Origin: JAAFIM01 sp964467315
GTDB taxonomy: Bacteria > Bacteroidota > Bacteroidia > Chitinophagales > Saprospiraceae
Length of the DNA stretch: 64,000 nucleotides
Assembly: GCA_964467315.1 (NCBI GenBank)
Contig: CAYXSA010000002.1
Span: 56,997-120,996 of the forward strand
Direction: 5' to 3'
Numbering within the stretch: position 1 is the first letter of the stretch; each line of letters starts with the position of its first letter. The position numbers and the translations under genes were made by a program. Shown here piece by piece: positions 8,140-16,124 of this stretch. Under the pieces are notes generated by a model that saw only the letters and a list, made by a program, of their open reading frames with translations, searched no databases and had not been told where the DNA came from.

Positions 8140-9084
8140 ATGAAATCGAAATTTGACCTATCTCATTTGCGGGCTGCTTTTTTGTCGGCGGCGCTGGGCG
8201 ACGCTTTGGGCGTGCCTGTGGAATTTTTACCGCGTGCGCGCTTGCAGCAAAATCCTGTGAAAACGATGCTTGCCAATGGCACGCATGGGCAGCGGGCGGG
8301 GACTTGGTCGGACGATTCGGCTATGCTTTTTTGCTTGGCTGCGGCGCTGGCGGAAGGTACGGGTGCGCCTGGGGCGATGGCGAATTTTGGGGCTTGGTAT
8401 GAGGGCGGCTTTTGGTCGGCGCGGGGGGAGGTTTTTGATATTGGCATATCGACTCGGCAGGTTTTGTCGGCAGTGGCTTCGGGGCAGAAGGCTTGGGATG
8501 CAGCAGGGCGGAGGGACGAGGGCAGCAACGGCAACGGTTCTTTGATGCGCACACTGCCTTTGGCTTTTTGGCTTTTTCGTACCGAGTCCGCTGTCGAGCG
8601 CTATGCGCAGACGGCTGCCTATTCGAGCCTAACACACGCGCATGAACGTTCTTGCCTTGCCTGCTTTTTTTATGTAGAAATGTCTATTTATTTATTGCAG
8701 GGTTTGGATAAATGGGCGGCATACAAGGCAGCCGTAGAGGCTTGCGCGCCGCTCTGTTCGGACATAGAGCGGGGGCATTGGGTTCGTTTGTTTTCGCTTG
8801 GGCTGCAAGACTGCGCGGAAGCGAGTATTGGCAGTTCGGGCTATGTGATGCATACGCTGGAGGCGGCTTTATGGGTGCTTTTGCGCACGGAAACCCTGTC
8901 GGAAGCCTTGCTTTTGGCGGTGAATTTGGGGGAGGATACGGATACAACTGCCTGTGTCGTAGGTGGTTGGGCGGGCATTTTGTACGGAGAGGAGGCTTTG
9001 CCTGCGGATTGGTTGGCGGTTTTGGCACGCAAGGAAGATATAGAAGTATTGGCGGCGGGTTTGTGGGAGCGCTGCGTCTATTAA
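8140..9084 (+). CDS. ADP-ribosylglycohydrolase family protein
   Basis: Expected to remove ADP-ribose from modified protein side chains or hydrolyse related ADP-ribosyl compounds, using two Mg ions. The 314-aa product has the family N-terminus AALGDALGVPVEF, the metal-binding TWSDDSAM at about 50-57, a GNGSLMR segment near 131, and the second metal site GEDTDTTACVVG at about 266-277 followed by WAGILYGEEALP, all in the usual order and spacing. No toxin or ADP-ribosyltransferase gene is adjacent, so the substrate is open. R4 begins 13 bp after the stop. Confidence 0.9.
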   Translation: MKSKFDLSHLRAAFLSAALGDALGVPVEFLPRARLQQNPVKTMLANGTHGQRAGTWSDDSAMLFCLAAALAEGTGAPGAMANFGAWYEGGFWSARGEVFDIGISTRQVLSAVASGQKAWDAAGRRDEGSNGNGSLMRTLPLAFWLFRTESAVERYAQTAAYSSLTHAHERSCLACFFYVEMSIYLLQGLDKWAAYKAAVEACAPLCSDIERGHWVRLFSLGLQDCAEASIGSSGYVMHTLEAALWVLLRTETLSEALLLAVNLGEDTDTTACVVGGWAGILYGEEALPADWLAVLARKEDIEVLAAGLWERCVY

Positions 9085-9097
9085 ATATATATTTTGG

Positions 9098-9254
9098 GCG
9101 TGCCCCTGCCCCTGCCCGCGCTGTAAAGCCGTAGCACGCTACGGCTCGCGCGGGCACCCCGCGCCTTGAAGGCGCGGGGCAAAAAGGGGGGCAGGGTCGG
9201 GCTATCCATTGCGAGCCGTAGCATGCTACGGCTCTACATTGCTATCCCTCACGC
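9098..9254 (-). repeat. Three-way-junction repeat R4
   Basis: Reverse copy filling the gap between two codirectional genes, ending 25 bp before the FAD oxidase ATG. Both arms carry versions of the palindromic module GCCGTAGCATGCTACGGC: a GTAGCACGCTAC variant in the GC-rich arm and the perfect form in the other. Confidence 0.9.
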
Positions 9255-9278
9255 ATTTTTACCCCTCACACATTATCT

Positions 9279-10448
9279 ATGTTTATATCCAATTTTTCGT
9301 ACTGGGAGCGCAGTAGTTTTTGGCAGTCGGCGGATTTTGTGGTGATAGGCGCGGGCATTGTCGGGCTGACTACCGCTCTGGAGCTGCGTGCGCGCCTACC
9401 TTCTGCGCGCATCGTCGTCCTCGAACGCGGCACACTGCCTACAGGGGCAAGCACCCGCAATGCGGGTTTCGCCTGTTTTGGCTCTGCTACCGAGCTACTC
9501 GACGACCTCGCAAATCCTCATTTCGCTACGCCGCAGGCTGTTTGGGATTTGGTAGAAATGCGCTATGCAGGTTTGCAGCGCTTGCGCGAGCGCATCGGCG
9601 ACGAGGCTATGGATTTTAGCCTCTGCGGCAATTTTGAGCTTTTCGGCAAACAGACCGAAGACCGCGAAAGCTACGCGCATTGCTTGGATAAACTCGACGG
9701 GCTCAACGCCGAAATGCAGCGCATCACCCATATACCCGACACCTTCGCCCCCTTACCCAGCTCCAGCGCATCGGGGCAGGGGCTACGCAAGGAAAATATA
9801 CACGCTATCTTACTCAATCGCTCGGAGGGGCAAATTCATACGGGCAAGATGATGCGCCGACTTTTGCGCCTTGTTGGGGCTGCCGATATAGATATTTTCT
9901 ATGGCGTGCAAGTGGAGCGCATAGAGGAAGAGCCAAGCGGCTGCATCTTGCATTTTGCGCAGCAGCCGCCTATGCTTGCCCGACAGGTCGCTGTAGCCAC
10001 CAATGGTTTTGCCCGCCAGCTGCTACCCCAAATCGCCGACCTGCGCCCCGCCCGCAATCAGGTTTTAGTAACCAAACCCCTCGCAAATTTGCCCTTAGCG
10101 GGCTGTTTTCATTACCATAAAGGCTATGTATATTTTCGCAATCTACCCGAAAATCGCATCTTGCTCGGCGGCGGGCGGCACTTGGATATAGAAGGCGAGT
10201 CGACCAGCGAAATGGGCACGACCACACAAATACAATCCTTTTTAGAGCAGTTTTTAAGCGATTTTGTCGCCGCGCCCTGCGAGATAGATTATGCTTGGAG
10301 CGGCATTTTGGGTATCGGCAGCATCAAACGCCCAATTATCGAAAGGGTATCCCCGCGCATATGCGTTGGCGTGCGTATGGGCGGCATGGGCGTAGCCATC
10401 GGCTCCCTCGTCGGCGAACAACTGGCAAATCTTGTAAGTGAAAAGTGA
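9279..10448 (+). CDS. FAD-dependent amine/amino-acid oxidase (DAO family)
   Basis: 389 aa. The dinucleotide-binding motif VVIGAGIVGLTTALEL lies at about 21-36, followed by IVVLERG (end of beta-2) and the FAD-contacting TGASTRNAGFACFGS, a form seen in gamma-glutamylputrescine oxidase-like members of the DAO superfamily. QVLVTKPL and RNLPENRILLGGGRHLD belong to the substrate-domain sheet, and the C-terminal GVRMGGMGVAIGSLVGEQLA is the second FAD contact. It should oxidise a C-N bond of an amine or amino acid, with H2O2 or a quinol as product; the substrate cannot be told. The stop codon lies inside a tandem AAAAGTG repeat. Confidence 0.85.
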   Translation: MFISNFSYWERSSFWQSADFVVIGAGIVGLTTALELRARLPSARIVVLERGTLPTGASTRNAGFACFGSATELLDDLANPHFATPQAVWDLVEMRYAGLQRLRERIGDEAMDFSLCGNFELFGKQTEDRESYAHCLDKLDGLNAEMQRITHIPDTFAPLPSSSASGQGLRKENIHAILLNRSEGQIHTGKMMRRLLRLVGAADIDIFYGVQVERIEEEPSGCILHFAQQPPMLARQVAVATNGFARQLLPQIADLRPARNQVLVTKPLANLPLAGCFHYHKGYVYFRNLPENRILLGGGRHLDIEGESTSEMGTTTQIQSFLEQFLSDFVAAPCEIDYAWSGILGIGSIKRPIIERVSPRICVGVRMGGMGVAIGSLVGEQLANLVSEK

Positions 10449-10460
10449 AAAGTGAAAAGT
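10435..10460 (+). repeat. AAAAGTG heptamer tandem repeat at a stop codon
   Basis: Three to four AAAAGTG units; the oxidase TGA (10446-10448) lies within them. The same heptamer forms the 3' ends of mutY (50730-50778) and of the flippase gene (53389-53404). Confidence 0.8.
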
Positions 10461-10517
10461 GTTGTAGAGCCGTTGCATACAACGGCTGTACTTAGCGCCC
10501 GCCTTTGCGGGCGCATA

Positions 10518-10613
10518 GCGTGAGGGATAGCAGCGGAACCACCGAGCCGCGCAGCGGCGAAGGTGATGGAGCGAATAGCCCGACCGCCGCGCCTTTTTGC
10601 GCGGCGGGCACGC
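10518..10613 (+). repeat. Three-way-junction repeat R5
   Basis: Forward copy between two convergent genes. The second arm is CCGCCGCGC/GCGCGGCGG. It is preceded by a CCGTTGCAT/ACAACGG palindrome and a GCGCCCGCCTTTGCGGGCGC hairpin, an upstream extension also found before R19. Confidence 0.9.
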
Positions 10614-10644
10614 CCCACCACGAAGTAGACGCGAAGCGAAAAAA

Positions 10645-12789
10645 TCAGCCCTCGACCAGCACCGCACCCGATTTTGCCCGCTCCCGCAAGGAAGCAGGCG
10701 GGGCGAAACGCTCGCCAAAACGCTGCGCAAAATCCTCGCAAGTCGCTACAAACTCCTTCACCCCTACATAATCGATATACGAAAAAACGCCCCCCGTATA
10801 AGGCGGGAAGCCAAAACCCAAGAGCGAACCCACATCGCCGTCGCGCATCGAGCGCAAAACGCCTTCCTCGTAGATGCGGTAGGATTCCAGCGACATAATC
10901 GTCAAAAGGCGCTTGCCGACGGTCTCGCTATCCAGCCTTTCATGGACGGGGAATAAGTCCGCCAGACCCGACCAAAGCGACTTTTTGCCGCCTTCGGGAT
11001 ACTCGTAAAAGCCCTTGCCCGCCTTTTTGCCGACGCGTCCATGCTCTTTGCAAAGGAGGGTGTAGATGCGTTCCAGCTCGTAGCTGTGGGCGCTGCGTTG
11101 CTCTTTTGGCGTTTGCCCTATCACATCCAAACAAAGCGACAAGCTAACTTCATCGGTAACGGCAAGCGGCGACACGGGAAAACCGACGCGGCGCGCCGTG
11201 TTCTCTATCAAGGCGGCAGAAGCGCCCTCCGCCAGCATCAATGCCGCCTCGCCCGTGAAGGTGCCGAAAACGCGGGAGGTGAAAAATCCGCGTTGGTCAT
11301 GCACCACTATCGGCGTTTTGCTGATGCGCACGGCAAAATCTACAGCGGCGGCATGGGCATAGTCGCCCGTTTCCTTGCCCAAAATTATCTCCAGCAGCGG
11401 CATCTTATCCACAGGCGAAAAGAAATGCAAGCCGATGAAATTGGCGGGGCGGGTGCTGCCCTTTGCCAGCGCTGTAATGGGTAGGGTAGAGGTATTGGAG
11501 GCGAAAATTTTGCCCTCTTGCAGCAGCGGCTCTATCTCGCGTATAAGCTGCATTTTCAAATCGTAATTCTCAAAAACGGCTTCGATTATCATATCTGCTG
11601 CCGCTAAAGGCGCTATATCTGCCGTGCAACTGATGCGGTTTAGTATCTCGTCGGCAGCGCTTTGGCTCATTTTTCCCTTGCCGACTCGCTCCGCCAAGAG
11701 CTTGCGGCTGTAGTCCTTGCCCTTTTCGGCGGCTTCTGTGCTGATGTCTTTGAGTATAACGGAAATCCCCGCCTGCGCCGACACGTAAGCGATGCCCGCA
11801 CCCATCATGCCCGCGCCCAAAATGCCCAAAGTCTGCACTGCTAAACTCGGCTGATTGGCAGGCTTGTTTTTGCCTTTTTTCGCCTCGTTGATAGCAAAAA
11901 AGCCCGTGCGAATAAGGTTTTTCGCCTCTTTCGAGTAAAGCGCACGCAAGAAATAACGCGCCTCTACCTCCAAAGCTCGGTCTATGGGCAGGCTCAAAGC
12001 GTCGTGAATGGCGCTAAGGGCGTAGGTCGCCCCTGGATAATTGCCATGTGTCTGCTTGCGCAGGTTGCCGATAGCGCCCGCCATCGTCTGATAACCGACA
12101 GGCGATACCAAACCGCCCTGCGGAATGCGATAATTTTTATTATCCCAAGCCTGCACGGGCTGCGGATTTTTCTGTATCCATTCTACGGCAGCGGCTTTCA
12201 GGCTCTCGAGGTCGGCGTATACAGCCGATATAATGCCTGCTTCTTTCGCTTGTTGTGGCGAAAAAAGTTTGGACTGTAGGATATACGCCACTGCCGATGG
12301 TAGCCCTATCAGGCGGGCGAGTCGTTGCGTGCCGCCGCCTCCGGGTATAAGCCCCAGTTGCACTTCAGGCAAGCCGATGCGTATGCGTTCATCGTCTAAA
12401 GCGATGCGATGATGACAGGCAAGCGCAAACTCCAGCCCTCCGCCCAGCGCATTGCCGTTGATGGCGGCTACGATGGGTTTGCCGATTTTTTCGATATGCC
12501 GCATCGTAGCGTGCATCTCCATCAATGCACTGAAAATCAAGGACTTATCTTCGGGCGGATTGGCAAAACTGCGCAAATCGCCGCCCGCGATATAGTCCCG
12601 TTTCGCCGACAAAACGACCACGCCGCGTATTTGCGTGTCTTCTGCCGCGATGCGTATCGCCTCCTTGTAAGCGCGCAAAAAATCAAAGCTAAACAAGTTG
12701 GTTGGCTCGTTTTGCTGGTCTATATAGATGTAGGCTATGCCTGTTGTGTGTTGCAGGTCTAAGCGCAGTTGTTGTTGTATATCCTCCAT
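10645..12789 (-). CDS. fadJ: Bifunctional enoyl-CoA hydratase / 3-hydroxyacyl-CoA dehydrogenase
   Basis: Catalyses hydration of trans-2-enoyl-CoA and NAD-dependent oxidation of the 3-hydroxyacyl-CoA in fatty-acid beta-oxidation. 714 aa, the usual size for FadJ/FadB alpha subunits. The N-terminal crotonase domain (1-~300) has the oxyanion segment NALGGGLEFALACHHRIA and LPEVQLGLIPGGGGTQRL, retaining both catalytic Glu positions. The Rossmann motif LGILGAGMMGAGIA lies near residue 325, the dehydrogenase His in GLHFFSPVDKMPLLEI near 473, and GFFTSRVFGTF after it. C-terminal dimerisation repeats follow. No thiolase is adjacent. The ATG lies next to tandem GAGTTAC-type repeats; R5 lies beyond the 3' end. 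Confidence 0.93.
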   Translation of the reverse strand: MEDIQQQLRLDLQHTTGIAYIYIDQQNEPTNLFSFDFLRAYKEAIRIAAEDTQIRGVVVLSAKRDYIAGGDLRSFANPPEDKSLIFSALMEMHATMRHIEKIGKPIVAAINGNALGGGLEFALACHHRIALDDERIRIGLPEVQLGLIPGGGGTQRLARLIGLPSAVAYILQSKLFSPQQAKEAGIISAVYADLESLKAAAVEWIQKNPQPVQAWDNKNYRIPQGGLVSPVGYQTMAGAIGNLRKQTHGNYPGATYALSAIHDALSLPIDRALEVEARYFLRALYSKEAKNLIRTGFFAINEAKKGKNKPANQPSLAVQTLGILGAGMMGAGIAYVSAQAGISVILKDISTEAAEKGKDYSRKLLAERVGKGKMSQSAADEILNRISCTADIAPLAAADMIIEAVFENYDLKMQLIREIEPLLQEGKIFASNTSTLPITALAKGSTRPANFIGLHFFSPVDKMPLLEIILGKETGDYAHAAAVDFAVRISKTPIVVHDQRGFFTSRVFGTFTGEAALMLAEGASAALIENTARRVGFPVSPLAVTDEVSLSLCLDVIGQTPKEQRSAHSYELERIYTLLCKEHGRVGKKAGKGFYEYPEGGKKSLWSGLADLFPVHERLDSETVGKRLLTIMSLESYRIYEEGVLRSMRDGDVGSLLGFGFPPYTGGVFSYIDYVGVKEFVATCEDFAQRFGERFAPPASLRERAKSGAVLVEG

Positions 12790-12843
12790 GAGTTACGAGT
12801 TACGAATGATGAATGACGAGTTACGAATGACGAGTTACGAATG
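12788..12843. repeat. Degenerate GAGTTACGAAT tandem repeat
   Basis: About six alternating units of GAGTTACGA and GAATGACGA directly upstream of the fadJ ATG. Related tracts occur at 20818-20842, 27050-27085 and 51890-51927, always within ~20 bp of a gene end. Confidence 0.7.
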
Positions 12844-12851
12844 GCACATAA

Positions 12852-12890
12852 TACTTGCTACCACTGCCGCCGCGAGGCGGCATAATACCT
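12852..12890 (+). repeat. Repeat family 2 copy (ACTTGCTACC hairpin)
   Basis: ACTTGCTACCACTGCCGC leads into a GCCGCC/GGCGGC hairpin and ends CATAATACCT. This is a second interspersed family, shorter than R, seen also at 13094, 20859, 49578 and 51817. Confidence 0.8.
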
Positions 12891-12936
12891 AAACATAACG
12901 CACAACCCATACACAAAGCACAAATTCGTAATTATG

Positions 12937-13045
12937 GCGTGCCCCTGCTCCCCGCGCTAACGCGCTTAAAGGTCGCAGGGTCGGGCTATGCGGGGTTTCA
13001 GTGCTTCGCACCGCGCCTACGGCGCGCCCCTCCTATCCCTCACGC
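12937..13045 (-). repeat. Three-way-junction repeat R6
   Basis: Reverse copy between fadJ and the PP2C gene. The GC-rich arm is CCTGC...GCAGG with an inner GCGC/GCGC stem, the same arm layout as R20. Confidence 0.9.
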
Positions 13046-13093
13046 AAAAAAACATTAAAGCATAAAATGCTGTATCAAGGCAAAAATACTTGA

Positions 13094-13132
13094 TACTTGC
13101 TACCACTGCCGCCGCGAGGCGGCATACTACCT
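13094..13132 (+). repeat. Repeat family 2 copy
   Basis: Near-identical to the copy at 12852, in the same orientation, ending CATACTACCT. R6 lies between the two copies. Confidence 0.8.
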
Positions 13133-13168
13133 ATACACAAAGCAGGACCTATACATCAAGTCCATCCA

Positions 13169-14032
13169 TCACCCAAAAGCCGACTGATGCACTACGAGTA
13201 CGAGGCTTTTATCGTCGGTTTCGGTTTTGAATTGGCGATGACCTTCGTCTAAGTAGCTGCTCCAAAAGGCGTTGATTTCTTCTTGGGTTTTGCCTTCTTT
13301 GTGGAGTTGGCGCACGCCGCGCGCGTTGGGCTCGAAGAAGGGGGCGAAGGGCAAATTGGGGTCATGGTATTTTTGGCTTTCTTCGTCGAAGACATTGACT
13401 AAGAAACTGCCTTTTTCGCAGCCGTCGCTCGTGAGTGCCAGCGCTGTAATGGGCGCTTGCAAGATGGAAGAAGCTACGAAGGCGTTGGTGCTCGCTTCAT
13501 CTCCCCAAATATCGGAGGCGATGAAAATAGTTTCGTTGGCTTCCTCGCCCCGAAAGGGGGTAAAAAGGGGCAGCCATTCGCCTGCTTTCTCTGTGCGATA
13601 CGCGCCACGACCATCGCCGATATGCGCTACCAATGCCCCTTCGCGCCGAAAAAGCGCCAAAACGACTGTAGAGGAATACTCTTTTATGGCACGCGCTGCC
13701 TGCTCGGCATAGGCTGCCAATTCGTCGCGCACCTGCCGCAAAATTTCGACTATAGCCGAGCGCCAAATTTCGGCGCTGGGCAACTCTGTGCTTTGCGTGA
13801 AGGTGTGCGCCTGCAAACGCTGCACAATACCCTTCACTACCAGCGCAGACCCCTCGTGCGAATGCGTCGAAGAGCCCGCCCCATCGCAGACTATAGCCAA
13901 CTGCCAACCATTGGCGAGCGCAGCATAAGCAGAACTATCTTGACAAGGCACGCCATCGCGTATATGCCCCTTGCCTGCAACGGAGGCGTAGGCGGGAAAC
14001 CAATCGGAGGTCAAGCGTAGATTATTTCCCAC
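13169..14032 (-). CDS. PP2C-type Ser/Thr phosphatase (TerY-P type)
   Basis: 287 aa metal-dependent protein phosphatase. The PP2C metal ligands are present: VCDGAGSSTHSHEGS near 48, HIGDGRGAY near 137, and LTSDGCEKGS near 201. The opening ASVAGKGHIRDGVPCQDSS is typical of the PP2C_2 group that accompanies TerY VWA proteins. The best start is GTG 14032, overlapping the upstream DUF262 gene by 22 bp; TTG 14014 would give a TTGA overlap. Either way translation is coupled. Base composition is like the genome, unlike the A+T-rich DUF262 genes before it. Its usual Ser/Thr kinase partner is absent from the window. Confidence 0.85.
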   Translation of the reverse strand: MGNNLRLTSDWFPAYASVAGKGHIRDGVPCQDSSAYAALANGWQLAIVCDGAGSSTHSHEGSALVVKGIVQRLQAHTFTQSTELPSAEIWRSAIVEILRQVRDELAAYAEQAARAIKEYSSTVVLALFRREGALVAHIGDGRGAYRTEKAGEWLPLFTPFRGEEANETIFIASDIWGDEASTNAFVASSILQAPITALALTSDGCEKGSFLVNVFDEESQKYHDPNLPFAPFFEPNARGVRQLHKEGKTQEEINAFWSSYLDEGHRQFKTETDDKSLVLVVHQSAFG

Positions 14033-16095
14033 TTCATGTTGATTTTTAGTTTTTTAAGAATTTTTTGACAAATCTCTTCTAATCTTTGTCCTTGCCTTAA
14101 ATCAAATTGCATGAAAACATTTTCTTTAATTCGGATAGGAGAGTCAAATTTTTTAGGGTCGTCTGTTAGGTAGGACGAAAGTTTTACGATAGCCGTAGCG
14201 TGTTCTGGGTGGATATTTAAAATATGCTCTACAGTGTATTGTAAAACATCTTTCCAAGATTTTATGTCGAAGGTTTTATTGTCAAAAATGAGTTTTGATA
14301 ATTTTTTATCAAGATTTTCTTCCTTGTCAGCATTATTTTCTTTACCAAAGAATTTCCAAACCTCAATAAATTTTTGATAAAGCGTTTCGCTACGCTCTCG
14401 AATGTTTTCAGCATTCCAAGCAGTTAGGTTAGCAAACTGTTTATTTAACTCTAATTTGCTATTTTTAAGCAGAGCTTGTGCCTGTTGGAAGGATGTGTTT
14501 CTTATATTAAACTCTAACTCTTTAGGGACAATTACAAGATTTACAAAAGTCAGATGATACACATCGTAAAATTCTGCCCATTTTTCACCTATATATTTTT
14601 TCCATTCGTCGGAAAGTTTATTTTTTTTAGGCAAAAAATAACCTATTTCCATATTTTGAAAATTTATCTGCTCTTTGTGTGCAAATGATTTTTCTATTTC
14701 GCGCAAAATAAAAAAAGCAGATTTAGGCTCTAATCCATGAGCAGGATCTAATTGAGCACGCAAAAAGCGCTTTTTTACCTCGTTATTATTGGGGTATCCG
14801 TGTTTAAGTAAGACTTCTTTGAGATTATCCACAAAGGAATTGTTTTCTTGCGTTTCTAATTTTTTTGTTTCCCTGTAAAAGAAACAAAAAACTTTAGTAT
14901 TAACCTTTTTCCTTCCGCACAATGAAATTCTAATAGCAAAATTTTCAATAATAGAGATAATTTTACATAGTTCTTCAGCTTGCAGTCTATTTTCTTTATA
15001 GTCTGCATAACATTCAAGCAAAAGCGTTTTTGCATTTAGTCTTGGTATCTCTGCCAATCTCTGCAAAGCTGCAGCTATACGTTCATTGGGTTCTTTTTTA
15101 GGATTTATTAAAATGCTATAGTAACCGTGATATTTGCTAATTTTTTTAAGCGCCTCAATAGGATTACCTTGCATTTTATCCGTTAAAGTCAGGTAAAAAT
15201 CTCTATCATTAATTGGTTCACCATCTTTTGATAGATAAATACGTATAAAATCCATAAATTCTTTATGCCTAGTTTTAGCATCAAAAAATGTCTCCTCTAT
15301 GGGCGACCAGTAGGTTTCATAGTATTTTTTTTGCTCGTCAAGTGGAATGGTTGTAAAAAAGCTATTTCTAATAAGGTCTATAGGAGAAAGTTGTATCCCA
15401 GAAGCATTTAAGCTTTCAAAAATCAAGTTGGGATTATCTTTTTTATCATCTAATTTAATATCAGCAACACATATTTTTTTGCCTATTAGCAAAGAAAATA
15501 AGCTTTTTATGTTTAATTTGTTTTCTGATATTTTGTTTTCTATTGCTTTAATCAAATAAAAAAAGCAATTCAGTATATTGTTTTCGTTTATATTGTTTAA
15601 AGATTTGAGGGCGGCATTTAAATTTGCCTCTTTTTTTAAGAAGCAGGTATCTATAATAGCATTAAAAGTTTCTTGTTCGGATGTTTTAGTAAAGTGAAAA
15701 CGGAATTTATAAAATTTTTCTTTTTCTTCTCCTTCTTCATCTTCATATAAGCTATTTACAAAGTACCTGGCTATTTTTTTATATTCTTTATCTTGTGAAA
15801 GATTATTTTTTGTGAATATAAGTTGTATTGCAGCAAACAATAATATAGTGGTTATTAACCTTTGCTGCCCATCAATAACTAAAAAGGTTTGAATGTCTTT
15901 GCCTATCAATTCTTTCCGCACAATATTGCCTATAAAATAGGCTGCACTGCTGTCACTATGAAGGGTTTTATATATATCTTTAAAGAAATCGGAGATTTCT
16001 TTTTCTGTCCATACAAAGCTGCGATGATATATAGGCAATACGTATTGTATGTCCCCACCCAAAAGAGAATAAATAGGTTCGTTTGATATTTTCAT
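14011..16095 (-). CDS. DUF262 protein with inactivated HNH (DUF1524) domain
   Basis: 694 aa. The N-terminal DUF262 (ParB/Srx-fold, GmrS-like) domain is intact: VLPIYHRSFVW at 19-29, VIDGQQRLITTI at 73-84, and IFESLNASGIQLSPIDLIRN near 228-247. The DUF1524 region near 478 aligns by eye with the next gene but reads NMEIGYFLPKK where that gene has NAEIEHIMPQS, and LTFVNLVIV where it has HTLGNLTLT; the EH pair and the second His are lost. About 110 extra residues follow (SWKDVLQYTVEHILNIHP). The family includes GmrSD-type modification-dependent nucleases. A non-cutting subunit paired with its neighbour is inference. The gene is markedly A+T-rich. Confidence 0.85.
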   Translation of the reverse strand: MKISNEPIYSLLGGDIQYVLPIYHRSFVWTEKEISDFFKDIYKTLHSDSSAAYFIGNIVRKELIGKDIQTFLVIDGQQRLITTILLFAAIQLIFTKNNLSQDKEYKKIARYFVNSLYEDEEGEEKEKFYKFRFHFTKTSEQETFNAIIDTCFLKKEANLNAALKSLNNINENNILNCFFYLIKAIENKISENKLNIKSLFSLLIGKKICVADIKLDDKKDNPNLIFESLNASGIQLSPIDLIRNSFFTTIPLDEQKKYYETYWSPIEETFFDAKTRHKEFMDFIRIYLSKDGEPINDRDFYLTLTDKMQGNPIEALKKISKYHGYYSILINPKKEPNERIAAALQRLAEIPRLNAKTLLLECYADYKENRLQAEELCKIISIIENFAIRISLCGRKKVNTKVFCFFYRETKKLETQENNSFVDNLKEVLLKHGYPNNNEVKKRFLRAQLDPAHGLEPKSAFFILREIEKSFAHKEQINFQNMEIGYFLPKKNKLSDEWKKYIGEKWAEFYDVYHLTFVNLVIVPKELEFNIRNTSFQQAQALLKNSKLELNKQFANLTAWNAENIRERSETLYQKFIEVWKFFGKENNADKEENLDKKLSKLIFDNKTFDIKSWKDVLQYTVEHILNIHPEHATAIVKLSSYLTDDPKKFDSPIRIKENVFMQFDLRQGQRLEEICQKILKKLKINMKWEIIYA

Positions 16096-16124
16096 AATAT
16101 AATATTTTTTTGATGATGTTTATT

